This document shows, piece after piece, positions 33,812-41,919 of a DNA stretch of 64,000 bases (its first letter is position 1; every line of letters starts with the position of its first letter). Source of the stretch: CAADGV01 sp040290295 (GTDB taxonomy: Bacteria > Bacteroidota > Ignavibacteria > UBA10030 > UBA6906). Location: positions 114,511 to 178,510 of the forward strand of contig PSMW01000004.1 in assembly GCA_040290295.1 (NCBI GenBank), written 5' to 3'. The translations under genes were made by a program, and so were the position numbers. Under the pieces are notes generated by a model, which saw nothing but the letters and a program-made list of their open reading frames with translations, did not search any database and was not told where the DNA came from.

Positions 33812-34608
33812 GGAACGACTCTTACCTTACCGAATCTGTCCGCTTTATCCGGAATCAGACCTCGCTCGCACCGCGCATTGCAATCATCTTGGGTTCGGGG
33901 TTGGGCGATTTCGCCGATAACCTCACTGAGCGCACGGCGATCGCTACGAGCGACATTCCCCATTATCCCCAATCGACCGTTGAAGGACACAAGGGACGCC
34001 TCGTCTTCGCCGTTCTTGATGAGAAACCCATCCTCGCTTTTCAAGGACGGATCCACTTCTACGAATCGAACGACCTTGAAGCGGTACTCTACCCCATTCG
34101 AGTTGCACACGCGATCGGTGTCAAAACTCTCATTGTGACCAATGCGGCAGGCGGCATCAATCGGACGTTCAATGCCGGTGACCTTATGGTGATCAGGGAC
34201 CATATCAACTTTACGCTCCAGAGATTGCACCTGGTGGACGATTTCGCAATTAGGCGTCGCGAAATTTACAGTCGGCACCTGATTGAACAGGCAGAGTGTG
34301 CTGCTGCTTCAAACAGTATCGTCTTGCGCAAAGGCGTGTACGTTGGTCTGAAAGGTCCATCGTACGAGACAGCGGCTGAAATTGAAATGTTGACGCGGAT
34401 GGGCGGCGACGCGGTCGGCATGTCCACTGTGTTCGAAGCATCGCTCGCGGCGTCGTTGGGTATGGAGGTACTTGGCATTTCCTGCATCACGAATGTTGCG
34501 GCCGGTATTTCAAGCAGCAAGCTTAGTCATGCCGAAGTAACTGAGGTAGGCAATCGAGTGAAAACAAAGTTCGCCACATTGGTGCGTTCGACGATTCGGC
34601 TTCTGTAA
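33808..34608 (+). CDS. punA: Purine nucleoside phosphorylase (class II, trimeric)
   Basis: 266 residues. It cleaves inosine or guanosine with phosphate to base and ribose-1-phosphate. Motifs: IAIILGSGLGDFAD (phosphate), YPQSTVEGHKGRLVFAV, AFQGRIHFYESNDLE, IVTNAAGGIN and KGVYVGLKGPSYETAAEIEM, then GGDAVGMSTVFEASLA and CITNVAAG (base pocket with the catalytic Asn in ITN). Length and motifs match the class II trimers. Last gene of the salvage operon; it ends 39 bp from the convergent respiratory block. Confidence 0.93.
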   Translation: MRNDSYLTESVRFIRNQTSLAPRIAIILGSGLGDFADNLTERTAIATSDIPHYPQSTVEGHKGRLVFAVLDEKPILAFQGRIHFYESNDLEAVLYPIRVAHAIGVKTLIVTNAAGGINRTFNAGDLMVIRDHINFTLQRLHLVDDFAIRRREIYSRHLIEQAECAAASNSIVLRKGVYVGLKGPSYETAAEIEMLTRMGGDAVGMSTVFEASLAASLGMEVLGISCITNVAAGISSSKLSHAEVTEVGNRVKTKFATLVRSTIRLL

Positions 34609-34647
34609 AATCCTCCCCCTTCTCCTTTCCCAGACCTCACGCGATCT

Positions 34648-35061
34648 TTACAGCCTATAGAGCATCACATACACGATCACGCCGCTGACAGAAACATATA
34701 ACCAGATCGGCAATGTCCAACGCGCTATGCGCTTGTGCGTGTCGAACCGTTCACGCAGCGCTCGCACGAGCGTGATGATTGCCAGCGGCGGTACCGTCAT
34801 CGCGAGAATCGTGTGTGATAGAAGGACGATAAAATAGACCGTTCGGATCGTTCCTACGCCTTGGAAGCGCACCGAAGCGACATGGAAGTGATAGACGAGA
34901 TATGACAGCAGGAAGAGCGAAGATGTCACCAGAGCGACAAGCATCATTCTTTTGTGGAGAGACTTCCTTTTTTGTCTGATGAAGTAATACCCCGCACACA
35001 AGAACAGAGAGCTTGTGATGTTCAGAAGCGCGTTGAGAAAAGGAAGGTCGGTCAACCCCAT
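34648..35061 (-). CDS. DUF420/CtaM-like cytochrome oxidase assembly factor
   Basis: 137 residues from the ATG at 35061; a TTG start at 35079 would overlap the ctaB stop. About four membrane helices: FLNALLNITSSLFLCAGYYF, MMLVALVTSSLFLLSYLVYHF, VYFIVLLSHTILAMTVPPL and WTLPIWLYVSVSGVIVYVML. The conserved His (YHFH) and GVGTIRTVYFIVLLSHTILA pattern matches DUF420. The family member CtaM (YozB) is needed for aa3 oxidase maturation in Firmicutes. Last gene of the long respiratory operon, right after haem A/O synthesis, which fits that role. Confidence 0.82.
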   Translation of the reverse strand: MGLTDLPFLNALLNITSSLFLCAGYYFIRQKRKSLHKRMMLVALVTSSLFLLSYLVYHFHVASVRFQGVGTIRTVYFIVLLSHTILAMTVPPLAIITLVRALRERFDTHKRIARWTLPIWLYVSVSGVIVYVMLYRL

Positions 35062-35065
35062 ATGG

Positions 35066-35971
35066 TCACGGCATGCCAAACTTATCCAGCACCATCAAGA
35101 CAAGCAACGCAGGAAGATACAGGAGCGAAACGAAGAACAATTTTCTCGCGTCTGCATTCGACTTTGATTTCCGAAGAAGAATGCCGTAGTAGAGATACGT
35201 CCCTCCAACAATCACCGCCCCGATGGCGTACACGAGTCCCAACCCTGCAGAGGTCGAGAGCATGAGTGAGATGGGAATCAAACCATTGCAATACAAAAGA
35301 ATATGGAGACTTGTACGATTGCCGTCTTGATCGAGAACGGTGAGCATGGGATAGCCTGCCCGTTCGTAATCTCTCCTGTACATCCACGCGAGCGAGAAGA
35401 AGTGTGGCATTTGCCAGCAGAAAAGAATGCCGAAGAGAATCCATGCTTCGATGCCGATCGCGTTGCGTGCCGCTGCCCAGCCGATCATTGGGGGGAGCGC
35501 ACCGGGGACGCCACCTATCACCGTCGAGAACGGCGTCACGCGCTTAAGAGGTGTGTACAGAAAGAGGTACGATACCAGCGTAGCGAGGGCGAGCAGACCA
35601 GTCAGCAGATTCACGAACGCGAAGAGCTCAACCACTCCCACTAGGGAGAGCAATGTTCCAAACAAGAGCACTTCACTTGGTACAAGGCGCCCTGCAGGCA
35701 ACGGCCGATGTTCCGTTCGTCGCATGAGCGCGTCGTAGTCGCGCTCGATATACTGGTTGAGCGCACCCGCTCCGCCCCCGACAAGCATGGTCCCCACAAG
35801 CGTATGGACGATCGTACTGAGCGACATGTTGCCATCTGCGCCAAGAAAGTATCCACCAAGAGCTGTGAGAACTGAGAGCAGTGTCAACTCCGGTTTCGTC
35901 AGCGTGATGTAGTCAGCGAAGCGCGATTGCTGCACTACGATTGTTCCATCCGTTTGCATGTGCGACCTCAT
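35066..35971 (-). CDS. ctaB: Protoheme IX farnesyltransferase (haem O synthase)
   Basis: 301 residues from the ATG at 35971, which overlaps the ctaA stop (ATGA) and has GGAG upstream. A UbiA-type prenyltransferase: ADYITLTKPELTLLSVLTAL, VGGGAGALNQYIERDYDALM with MRRTEHRPLPAGRL (Asp-rich N-x-x-x-D-x-x-x-D motif: NQYIERDYD) and FFSLAWMYRRDYERAGYPML as the second active loop. About eight to nine helices, inner membrane. It attaches farnesyl to haem B to make haem O, which CtaA (adjacent) turns to haem A for the oxidase encoded upstream. Confidence 0.95.
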   Translation of the reverse strand: MRSHMQTDGTIVVQQSRFADYITLTKPELTLLSVLTALGGYFLGADGNMSLSTIVHTLVGTMLVGGGAGALNQYIERDYDALMRRTEHRPLPAGRLVPSEVLLFGTLLSLVGVVELFAFVNLLTGLLALATLVSYLFLYTPLKRVTPFSTVIGGVPGALPPMIGWAAARNAIGIEAWILFGILFCWQMPHFFSLAWMYRRDYERAGYPMLTVLDQDGNRTSLHILLYCNGLIPISLMLSTSAGLGLVYAIGAVIVGGTYLYYGILLRKSKSNADARKLFFVSLLYLPALLVLMVLDKFGMP

Positions 35972-36978
35972 GCCGGCTCCGCGGCAAGTGCTTCTTCCGT
36001 TTCGGTCGAAGGACGTTCCAACAGGTGGTAGGTCCAGGCAGCTAAAGCCACACTTGTTGCCAAGAGGAGCGCTCCCACTGCAACGTGTGCGGTTGCAATC
36101 TGTACGCCCCTGCCGGTCCACACAGTGAGTGCGCCGAGGAGAAACTGAAACAGCACGAGCATTCCTTGGATCAATGCAGCCTCGCGAAGGCGATGGTCGC
36201 TGTAGTGCTTGAGGATGTGAACGACGTTCATAAGCACAACCACGGTCACGAGAACAGCGCCAAGACGATGGGCAAAGTGAATCCAGATCTGTGAAAGTTC
36301 AACCGGCGGTAGGTCGTAATACACGAGCCGATATTCGTTGAGGGACTGTAACGCTTTTGCGTCCAGAGGTGGTATCCAGTGGGAATACGACAAAGGAAAG
36401 TCAGGAATCGCCATACCTGAGCCGGAATGGCGCATCAGTGCGCCGAGCACAAGCTGCAACAGCACCGTGCCGGCGGAGGCGACAGCAAGTCTCCGGGTTT
36501 TCCATCCAAACCGAGCGCTGCTCGGCGTTGCATTTCCCCACGCAGATGAGGTAACGATCGCCAAGAATACCGTGAGGGAAAAAAAAGATTGAGCTATCGT
36601 TGCATGGGTTGTCGAAACCCATGTCGGGAGGAGATACAGGACCGTGATGCCGCCCAACACTCCTTGCGTGATGACAGCAAGGAGAGCAATTGCTCCCAAA
36701 ATACGCACCCATTGTCTTTGCTCATTTCTCCAGAGCCAGACCGCCAGGATGATCGTGAGTAACCCGACGAATGTTGCTACCATCCGATGTCCATGCTCGT
36801 AAAAAATCCCTCCCACCATTGGCGGCATCAGTTGCCCGTACGATAACGGCCAATCGGGAACAGCTAATCCGGAATCGGTACTCGTCACCAATCCGCCGGC
36901 GATAATCAGCAGGAAGGTGGATACTGCTGTGAAGACGGCAAAGCGATGAAGTGCGCGTTCGTGTGTCTTACTGCTCAA
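35968..36978 (-). CDS. ctaA: Haem A synthase (COX15/CtaA family)
   Basis: 336 residues with about eight helices. It oxidises the methyl group of haem O to the formyl group of haem A in the membrane. Haem-binding His motifs are in YEHGHRMVATFVGLL (first pair) and IWIHFAHRLGAVLVTVV, with TSTDSGLAVPDWPLSYGQ and its repeat RHSGSGMAIPDFPLSY as the twin loop motifs of the family. It starts with TTG at 36978, with GAGGTG upstream, overlapping the end of oxidase subunit II by 11 bp. It belongs to the same operon as the oxidase subunits. Confidence 0.93.
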   Translation of the reverse strand: MSSKTHERALHRFAVFTAVSTFLLIIAGGLVTSTDSGLAVPDWPLSYGQLMPPMVGGIFYEHGHRMVATFVGLLTIILAVWLWRNEQRQWVRILGAIALLAVITQGVLGGITVLYLLPTWVSTTHATIAQSFFSLTVFLAIVTSSAWGNATPSSARFGWKTRRLAVASAGTVLLQLVLGALMRHSGSGMAIPDFPLSYSHWIPPLDAKALQSLNEYRLVYYDLPPVELSQIWIHFAHRLGAVLVTVVVLMNVVHILKHYSDHRLREAALIQGMLVLFQFLLGALTVWTGRGVQIATAHVAVGALLLATSVALAAWTYHLLERPSTETEEALAAEPA

Positions 36979-37909
36979 GGTACTGCACCTCTTCTTCTAG
37001 CCATTTTTGGAATTCTTCAGGCGTATCGAGCACGAGCGTGCCCCGCATCCGATAATGCCCCAACCCGCAAAGCTGAGCGCAGGCAATTTCCGTCGGTGTA
37101 TCTTGCGTCGCTTCGATGGACTTGACGCCTGCCGCCAGTAACTGATTGAGAGCGTCTTCCGTGATGGGATCACCTTTGGCGAGAATCGTTGCACCATCTG
37201 CCGCTGNNNNNNNNNNNNNNNNNNNNNNNNNNNNNNNNNNNNNNNNNNNNTGTTCGAGCGCGAACGTCTTCTTCAGCTTCTCGCGAATGTCGTTCGTCGT
37301 CATTGTCACAGTGAACGTAATGGGAATCCTCTCGCCCGGTATTGCGTCCTGTTTGACGCGCAGAAGCGGAAGGGCAAAGCTATGTATGACATCCTTACTT
37401 GTGAGATAGATTAGGATCGGCTTTCCCACAGGGATGTGAAGCTGATTGATTGTCGTGATGTCGTCCTTTGCGTTCGGATCGGAGCGATCCAGCCCTAAAG
37501 GATTGTCGGATGTAACGAGCTTGATGTCGCGCTTACCGAAGACGCCATCCCTACCCGGATAATGGATATTCCAAGCAAACTGCTCGGCGACCACGTGGAT
37601 CACCACAGCGTCTTTTTCTGCAGGATATTTCGTCCAAACGTTCGACCAGACAGGAATCGCAAAGCCCACAAGCAAGAGTCCCTCAAATAGTGCGACGGCA
37701 ACTTCGATGTAACTCGAGGCATGACTGCGAACGCCGATGTAATCGGCTTGTGGATTTTTCTTCTTACGAAAGCGGAACAACGAGTAAACAAAAAAAGAAC
37801 CCCATCCCACGAACAACACGAGCATCAGCCAATGGAGGATCACGATGATTTGATCTATCTGCTCACCGTGAACCGACGCATCGATGGGAAGTCCTAACAG
37901 ATCGTGCAT
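36968..37909 (-). CDS. ctaC: Cytochrome c oxidase subunit II with unusual insertion (contains assembly gap)
   Basis: About 313 residues, including 44 undetermined bases (37207-37250). Two membrane helices near the N-terminus (IVILHWLMLVLFVGWGSFF; VALFEGLLLVGFAIPVW), then the periplasmic CuA domain: EQFAWNIHYPG, SKDVIHSFALPLL (His ligand) and CAQLCGLGHYRM (Cys, Cys, His, Met ligands). Between the usual DAIPGERIP loop and the CAQLCG motif about 75-85 residues are inserted, including ILAKGDPITEDALNQLLAAG. Most oxidases have only about 12-20 residues here. A good GGAGG lies nine bases before the ATG at 37909. No c-type haem motif (CxxCH) is present, so it is not a caa3-type subunit. Flanked by small membrane proteins and ctaA. 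Confidence 0.92.
   Translation of the reverse strand: MHDLLGLPIDASVHGEQIDQIIVILHWLMLVLFVGWGSFFVYSLFRFRKKKNPQADYIGVRSHASSYIEVAVALFEGLLLVGFAIPVWSNVWTKYPAEKDAVVIHVVAEQFAWNIHYPGRDGVFGKRDIKLVTSDNPLGLDRSDPNAKDDITTINQLHIPVGKPILIYLTSKDVIHSFALPLLRVKQDAIPGERIPITFTVTMTTNDIREKLKKTFALEXXXXXXXXXXXXXXXXAADGATILAKGDPITEDALNQLLAAGVKSIEATQDTPTEIACAQLCGLGHYRMRGTLVLDTPEEFQKWLEEEVQYLEQ
37207..37250. other. Assembly gap (44 N) inside ctaC
   Basis: A run of 44 N. The reading frame is the same on both sides, so the gap length may be right, but the hidden residues sit inside the unusual insertion of the CuA domain, so that region is only partly known. Confidence 0.99.
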
Positions 37910-37933
37910 AGTACACAGCCTCCGTTTGAGAGT

Positions 37934-38176
37934 TTAGTTCAGCAAGTCACTGAACCGGCGATTGAATTCGACGGATCGTTTGCGTAAGTAGATGAAGAAA
38001 GCCGTCATCCCTGCCAGCACCGAGCCGGTAATCCCCAACAAGCTGAGAATTGCCCACTGCATCGCTTCGGTCTGGGGAGAATCCGGCGCGCCATAACACG
38101 TTGGGCAGGCGAGTGCCGCCGAGTGCAATGCGACGATCGCACACGCCAAGACGAATGAGCGCATCAGCGATTTCAT
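37934..38176 (-). CDS. Small secreted/membrane protein of the oxidase operon
   Basis: 80 residues from the ATG at 38176, with GAGGT five bases upstream. It has a signal peptide (MKSLMRSFVLACAIVALHSA, cut around AALA), a short CPTCYGAP motif directly after, and one hydrophobic helix (AILSLLGITGSVLAGMTAFF) before a basic tail (YLRKRSVEFNRRF). The CxxC pair outside the membrane could hold a metal or a disulfide. Its ATG overlaps the stop of the 68-residue protein gene (ATGA), inside the oxidase operon. Similar two-Cys small proteins in oxidase operons exist, but I cannot name the family. Confidence 0.7.
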   Translation of the reverse strand: MKSLMRSFVLACAIVALHSAALACPTCYGAPDSPQTEAMQWAILSLLGITGSVLAGMTAFFIYLRKRSVEFNRRFSDLLN

Positions 38177-38379
38177 ATCAACCTCACATGCTTGAGCTTT
38201 CTCAAAAAGTACAGTCCGTACACGATAAGTCCAACAGCAATCACGAAAGAGAAAATGCCGCTGATGAGATCGACAAGCTCGCCCGTCGCGATGTAGCGCT
38301 GGATCTCCCATGCCGCAAAGCCGAGTGCCAACAGGATCGAGAGCGTGATGAAGAAAATGTGCACCGCCTTGAGAGACAT
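38173..38379 (-). CDS. Small two-helix membrane protein of the oxidase operon
   Basis: 68 residues: MSLKAVHIFFITLSILLALG is the first helix, and ISGIFSFVIAVGLIVYGLYF the second, with a basic end (RKLKHVRLI). No cofactor motif. It sits one base after subunit IV and overlaps the next small gene by four bases. Probably a small accessory subunit or assembly factor of the oxidase. Unrecognised family. Confidence 0.72.
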   Translation of the reverse strand: MSLKAVHIFFITLSILLALGFAAWEIQRYIATGELVDLISGIFSFVIAVGLIVYGLYFLRKLKHVRLI

Positions 38380-38380
38380 A

Positions 38381-38683
38381 TTATTGCGCCACGCTGTTCA
38401 AGAACGTCGAGACCGGGAGAAACATCAGTGCAACGAAGAAGACCGCCGTAAGGATGAGCGTTGCGTAGATGAGCTTTCGCTCCGAGATCAGGTGCATAAA
38501 AAAGCCAGCCACGAGCGAACCTTTGATGGTTGCAACGATCAGCGCAACCGTCACCGCAGCCGCTACGTCGAGGTGCAGCGTCGAGATGGCTACCGTTATC
38601 ATCGTCAGCACCATCAGCGCAACGAAGACGAGAATGTACGTTCGAACGCTCTTTTTGACTTCATCGCTATGGACGGATTCCAT
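38381..38683 (-). CDS. ctaF: Cytochrome c oxidase subunit IV (prokaryotic type)
   Basis: 100 residues from the ATG at 38683, preceded by a perfect AGGAGGT six bases away. The frame is open 27 codons further upstream into subunit III, which is not credible. Three membrane helices: YILVFVALMVLTMITVAIS, AAVTVALIVATIKGSLVAGF and IYATLILTAVFFVALMFL, with the FMHLISERK turn typical of the COX4_pro family. It lies between subunit III and the small membrane proteins. Confidence 0.88.
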   Translation of the reverse strand: MESVHSDEVKKSVRTYILVFVALMVLTMITVAISTLHLDVAAAVTVALIVATIKGSLVAGFFMHLISERKLIYATLILTAVFFVALMFLPVSTFLNSVAQ

Positions 38684-38693
38684 GAGGTACCTC

Positions 38694-39284
38694 CTACAAA
38701 AGATAGAGTGTCGGAAAAAGGAAAATCCACACCAAATCAACGAAGTGCCAATACAACCCTGCAACTTCGACGCGATTGGTAAAGCGCTGGGGATCGGTGT
38801 TCCACATCTTGGAGCCAGGTCCCCACAAATACGAGTTCACAATGATGCCACCGAGGATGTGTAAGCCGTGCAAACCCGTGAGCGTATAGTAGATTGCAAA
38901 GTAGGTACTCGTCCTTGGGAAACGGCCGTGATGAAACTCGGCAGAGTATTCAAAATACTTGTTGACAAGAAACAGCACCGCCAACAGAATCGTCAGCCCC
39001 ATGTACAGTTTGTATTTGCTGAACTGCTTCATCATCAGCGAAGCCCAAGACATGACCATCGTGACGCTGGAGCCTATAAGAATAATTGTGTTGACGGTGC
39101 CGAGCGGAATGTTCATCATCTCGTAGCCGTGGGGCCACGACGGCGCCCCCACCCGAAGCAGCACATACGATGAGAAGAGAGCGCCGAACAACATGACCTC
39201 CGAGGCGAGAAACAGCCAAATGCCGACTTTGGCGTTGTAGAGACCGGTGTCGGGTCGTGCCGTGGACGTGTATGGGATATTCAT
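38694..39284 (-). CDS. ctaE: Cytochrome c oxidase subunit III
   Basis: 196 residues with five helices, the short form of subunit III seen in many bacteria. Visible: KVGIWLFLASEVMLFGALFSS (with the conserved Glu), SSVTMVMSWASLMMKQF, YFAIYYTLTGLHGLHILGG and a C-terminal WHFVDLVWIFLFPTLYL. The His/Glu pattern TGLHGLHILGG and WHFVDLVW is diagnostic. It stabilises the proton-uptake side of the oxidase. It starts 7 bp after subunit I. Confidence 0.95.
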   Translation of the reverse strand: MNIPYTSTARPDTGLYNAKVGIWLFLASEVMLFGALFSSYVLLRVGAPSWPHGYEMMNIPLGTVNTIILIGSSVTMVMSWASLMMKQFSKYKLYMGLTILLAVLFLVNKYFEYSAEFHHGRFPRTSTYFAIYYTLTGLHGLHILGGIIVNSYLWGPGSKMWNTDPQRFTNRVEVAGLYWHFVDLVWIFLFPTLYLL

Positions 39285-39290
39285 CGTTTT

Positions 39291-41096
39291 CTATGCCCTT
39301 TCGTTTTGAGGAAGAAAATCGCGCTGCGCTCCGGGGACACTGTATTCGTAGGGACCGCGATAGACCTCGGGTATCTGCACGAAGTTACCATGCGCCAGCG
39401 GCGGCGATGTCGTTGCCGACCATTCGAGTGTAGTCGCTTGCCAAACGTTTTCCTCCACCTTCTTTCCTTTCTTGATACTCCAGAAGAAGTTGATAATGAA
39501 CGGAATCTGTGCAAGCCCGAGCAGCCACGCCGAAACCGAGATGAATTCATTCCAATGGAGCACCTCCTGCGCGTGTGCATATTGTGCACCGCCGTCGTAC
39601 AGCCGCCGCGAAACACCTGCGAGTCCCTGAATAAACATCGGCATGAAGACGCCGTTCAGAAAGATAAACGACCCCCAGAAGTGTATCTTGCCGAGAAGAT
39701 CGTTCATCTTGCGACCCGTAACCTTCGGATACCAATAGTAGATGCCTGCAAACAGCGCCATCAACGTACCCGGTGCGACAACATAGTGGAAGTGTCCGAT
39801 GACGTAGTACGTATCGTGAAGATGAATATCCGGAGGCGCCAAGCCGAGCGGTAGCCCCGTCAACCCGCCGATGCCGAACATCGGAAGGAATGCCAAGGCA
39901 AACAGCATCGGTGTCGTGAACCGAATCGACGCACCCCAGAGAGAAAGGAAGAACGCTGTCAGAATGATGATCGACGGGATGGAGATGATCATCGTTGTTG
40001 TCTGGAAGAATGCACTGATGACGGTTCCCATGCCGGTCATGAACATGTGGTGCGCCCAAACAATGAACGACATGAAACCCAGAAAGATCGCCGCATTGAC
40101 CATAGACTTGTAGCCCCACAGCGGCTTGCGCGTGTTGTTGGCAATGATCTCTGCAACGATCCCCATCGCAGGCAGGATCAGCACATACACTTCCGGGTGC
40201 GCGAGAAACCAAAACAAATGCTGCCACAACAGTGGGCTACCTCCGCCTGTGTACGGAAGAGGAACTCCGCTGACAACTAGACCGCTTGGCATGAAGAAAC
40301 TTGTCCCCGCCAACCTATCCATCAGTTGCATGATGCCCGCCGCTTCGAGTGGAGGAAAGGCAAGCAGCAAGAGGAACGAGGTGACAAACTGTGCCCACAC
40401 AAAGAACGGCAATCGCATGAACGTGAGGCCATGCGTGCGCAGTTGGATGATCGTCGTAATGAAATTGATCGAGCCAAGCAGCGACGACGTGATGAGAAAG
40501 ACCATACCAAGAAGCCAAGCCGTCTGTCCGGTCGTGGCAATGACGGCTAACGGCGCGTAGGAGGTCCAGCCGGAATTGGCAGCGCCGCCGGGCAGAAAGA
40601 AACTGACGAGCATCGTCACGCCACCGACGAAGTACACCCAGTAGCTCATCATGTTCAATTTCGGAAACGCCATATCGACCGCTCCGATCTGCAGCGGCAT
40701 GATATAGTTCCCGAATGCACCCACCGCCAGTGGTACGACACCAAGGAACACCATAATCGTTCCGTGCATCGCTCCGAGTTGATTGTAAAACTCCGGCAGC
40801 ATCACACCATCGGGGGCGCGTTCAGGTCCAAGCAGCGCTCCGATCAGTGGAATCGGCTCGCCCGGATACGCAAGCTGCCACCGCATGATCATCATCAGCG
40901 TGAAACCGAACAAGAGGAACAGCAGAGCCGTGATCCCGTATTGGATACCGATCACTTTATGATCGGTCGAAAAAATGTATTTGCGGACGAAGCTCAGTTC
41001 ATGATGTTCGGCATGCGCTGCATGAACTTGAGCCGTCCCGACGCCAACGCCTTCAACCTGCTTCTGCGATCGGTGTTTGGAAGTATCGTCCCTCAA
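39291..41096 (-). CDS. ctaD: Cytochrome c oxidase subunit I
   Basis: 601 residues, 12 helices, the catalytic subunit that reduces O2 to water and pumps protons. Key parts: HGTIMVFLGVVPLAVGAFGNY (haem a His), FWFLAHPEVYVLILPAMG (CuB His cross-linked to Tyr in HPEVY, and the proton Glu), VWAHHMFMTGM (CuB His pair) and HDTYYVIGHFHYVVAPGTLM (haem a3 and haem a His). With HPEVY it is an A-type haem-copper oxidase. It starts with TTG at 41096, with AGGAG eight bases upstream. N-terminal about 30 residues are charged and extra. It needs haem A made by ctaA and ctaB downstream. Confidence 0.97.
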   Translation of the reverse strand: MRDDTSKHRSQKQVEGVGVGTAQVHAAHAEHHELSFVRKYIFSTDHKVIGIQYGITALLFLLFGFTLMMIMRWQLAYPGEPIPLIGALLGPERAPDGVMLPEFYNQLGAMHGTIMVFLGVVPLAVGAFGNYIMPLQIGAVDMAFPKLNMMSYWVYFVGGVTMLVSFFLPGGAANSGWTSYAPLAVIATTGQTAWLLGMVFLITSSLLGSINFITTIIQLRTHGLTFMRLPFFVWAQFVTSFLLLLAFPPLEAAGIMQLMDRLAGTSFFMPSGLVVSGVPLPYTGGGSPLLWQHLFWFLAHPEVYVLILPAMGIVAEIIANNTRKPLWGYKSMVNAAIFLGFMSFIVWAHHMFMTGMGTVISAFFQTTTMIISIPSIIILTAFFLSLWGASIRFTTPMLFALAFLPMFGIGGLTGLPLGLAPPDIHLHDTYYVIGHFHYVVAPGTLMALFAGIYYWYPKVTGRKMNDLLGKIHFWGSFIFLNGVFMPMFIQGLAGVSRRLYDGGAQYAHAQEVLHWNEFISVSAWLLGLAQIPFIINFFWSIKKGKKVEENVWQATTLEWSATTSPPLAHGNFVQIPEVYRGPYEYSVPGAQRDFLPQNERA

Positions 41097-41187
41097 GACT
41101 GAATCTCCTTATCGTTGATTGAAGAGATACCCTCCGACGCACCCACACCTTCAGAGACGGAGTGCATCGGCCGGAGTTGTTCACGGA

Positions 41188-41877
41188 CTATTTTGCTGCG
41201 TACTTGAAATCGACCGTTGCCTTGCCTGCCGCATCTACCTTCACTTTGGCAGTCTGCGTGCCGTACTTCTCATGCCACGCCTCCACGGTATATTCCCCCG
41301 CCGGCAGTTTCGGAAGCGTGAAGGTCCCATCGTTGCCGGTAACGGCAAAGAACGGATGATTGAACACGCCGATGTAAGCACCCATCCATGTATGGACTTC
41401 ACATTTCACTTTGAAGACTTCTGGCTTCTCAAACTTTTTCGTCAGCGTCATCCCTTTCTTCGGTTGAGCGACGTTGAACTGAGGGTTCTCCTTCGAAAGC
41501 GAGTGAACATTGTGCAACGTCGGGTCACTGTTCACCACAATCAATTCTTGTCCGGTTTGGATACCCACAACGTGCGGGACATAGATGCAACCGATCTGGT
41601 CGAACTTCACCTGCGATGCAGGGGGATCGAACTTTCTGGCTCCGAGTCCCTCCTTCACGTACACCAACACGTTCTTCAATGTGCGGTTGGCGTTCACAAC
41701 TACTTCCTCACTTCGCTGCGGCTCCTTGTGCGCTGCTTTGCAAACCTTATCGGCATCCATTCTCAAGACTGCCTGTTTCGGCGGTGCCTCTTCGAAGGCA
41801 ACTTTCCCCACAATATCACCAGCGTGCAACGAGCCCGCGACGAGTGTCGAGAGAAGTACTGCAAGTGTCTTACCCAT
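41188..41877 (-). CDS. Secreted cupredoxin-like (plastocyanin/methylamine-utilisation type) protein
   Basis: 229 residues with a Sec signal (MGKTLAVLLSTLVAGSLHAG). The core has the type 1 copper pattern: LHNVHSLSKENPQF with the first His, then VKCEVHTWMGAYIGVFNHPF giving Cys, His and Met ligands in the C-terminal loop. The final 65 residues (GTFTLPKLPAGEYTVEAWH) look like a carboxypeptidase-regulatory-like beta-sandwich. It probably carries electrons in the periplasm. It lies exactly between the octahaem cytochrome of the quinol-oxidising complex and subunit I of the oxidase, which suggests it may shuttle electrons between them, a task normally done by a cytochrome c. Confidence 0.83.
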   Translation of the reverse strand: MGKTLAVLLSTLVAGSLHAGDIVGKVAFEEAPPKQAVLRMDADKVCKAAHKEPQRSEEVVVNANRTLKNVLVYVKEGLGARKFDPPASQVKFDQIGCIYVPHVVGIQTGQELIVVNSDPTLHNVHSLSKENPQFNVAQPKKGMTLTKKFEKPEVFKVKCEVHTWMGAYIGVFNHPFFAVTGNDGTFTLPKLPAGEYTVEAWHEKYGTQTAKVKVDAAGKATVDFKYAAK

Positions 41878-41919
41878 AATGTGTGCTCCAAAAAAGTGAA
41901 TGAATTGAACCGAGTAGTG

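Noticed and set aside
38345..38782. 145-residue plus-strand frame within the oxidase operon
   Set aside because: Highly charged shadow frame opposite subunit IV and subunit III.
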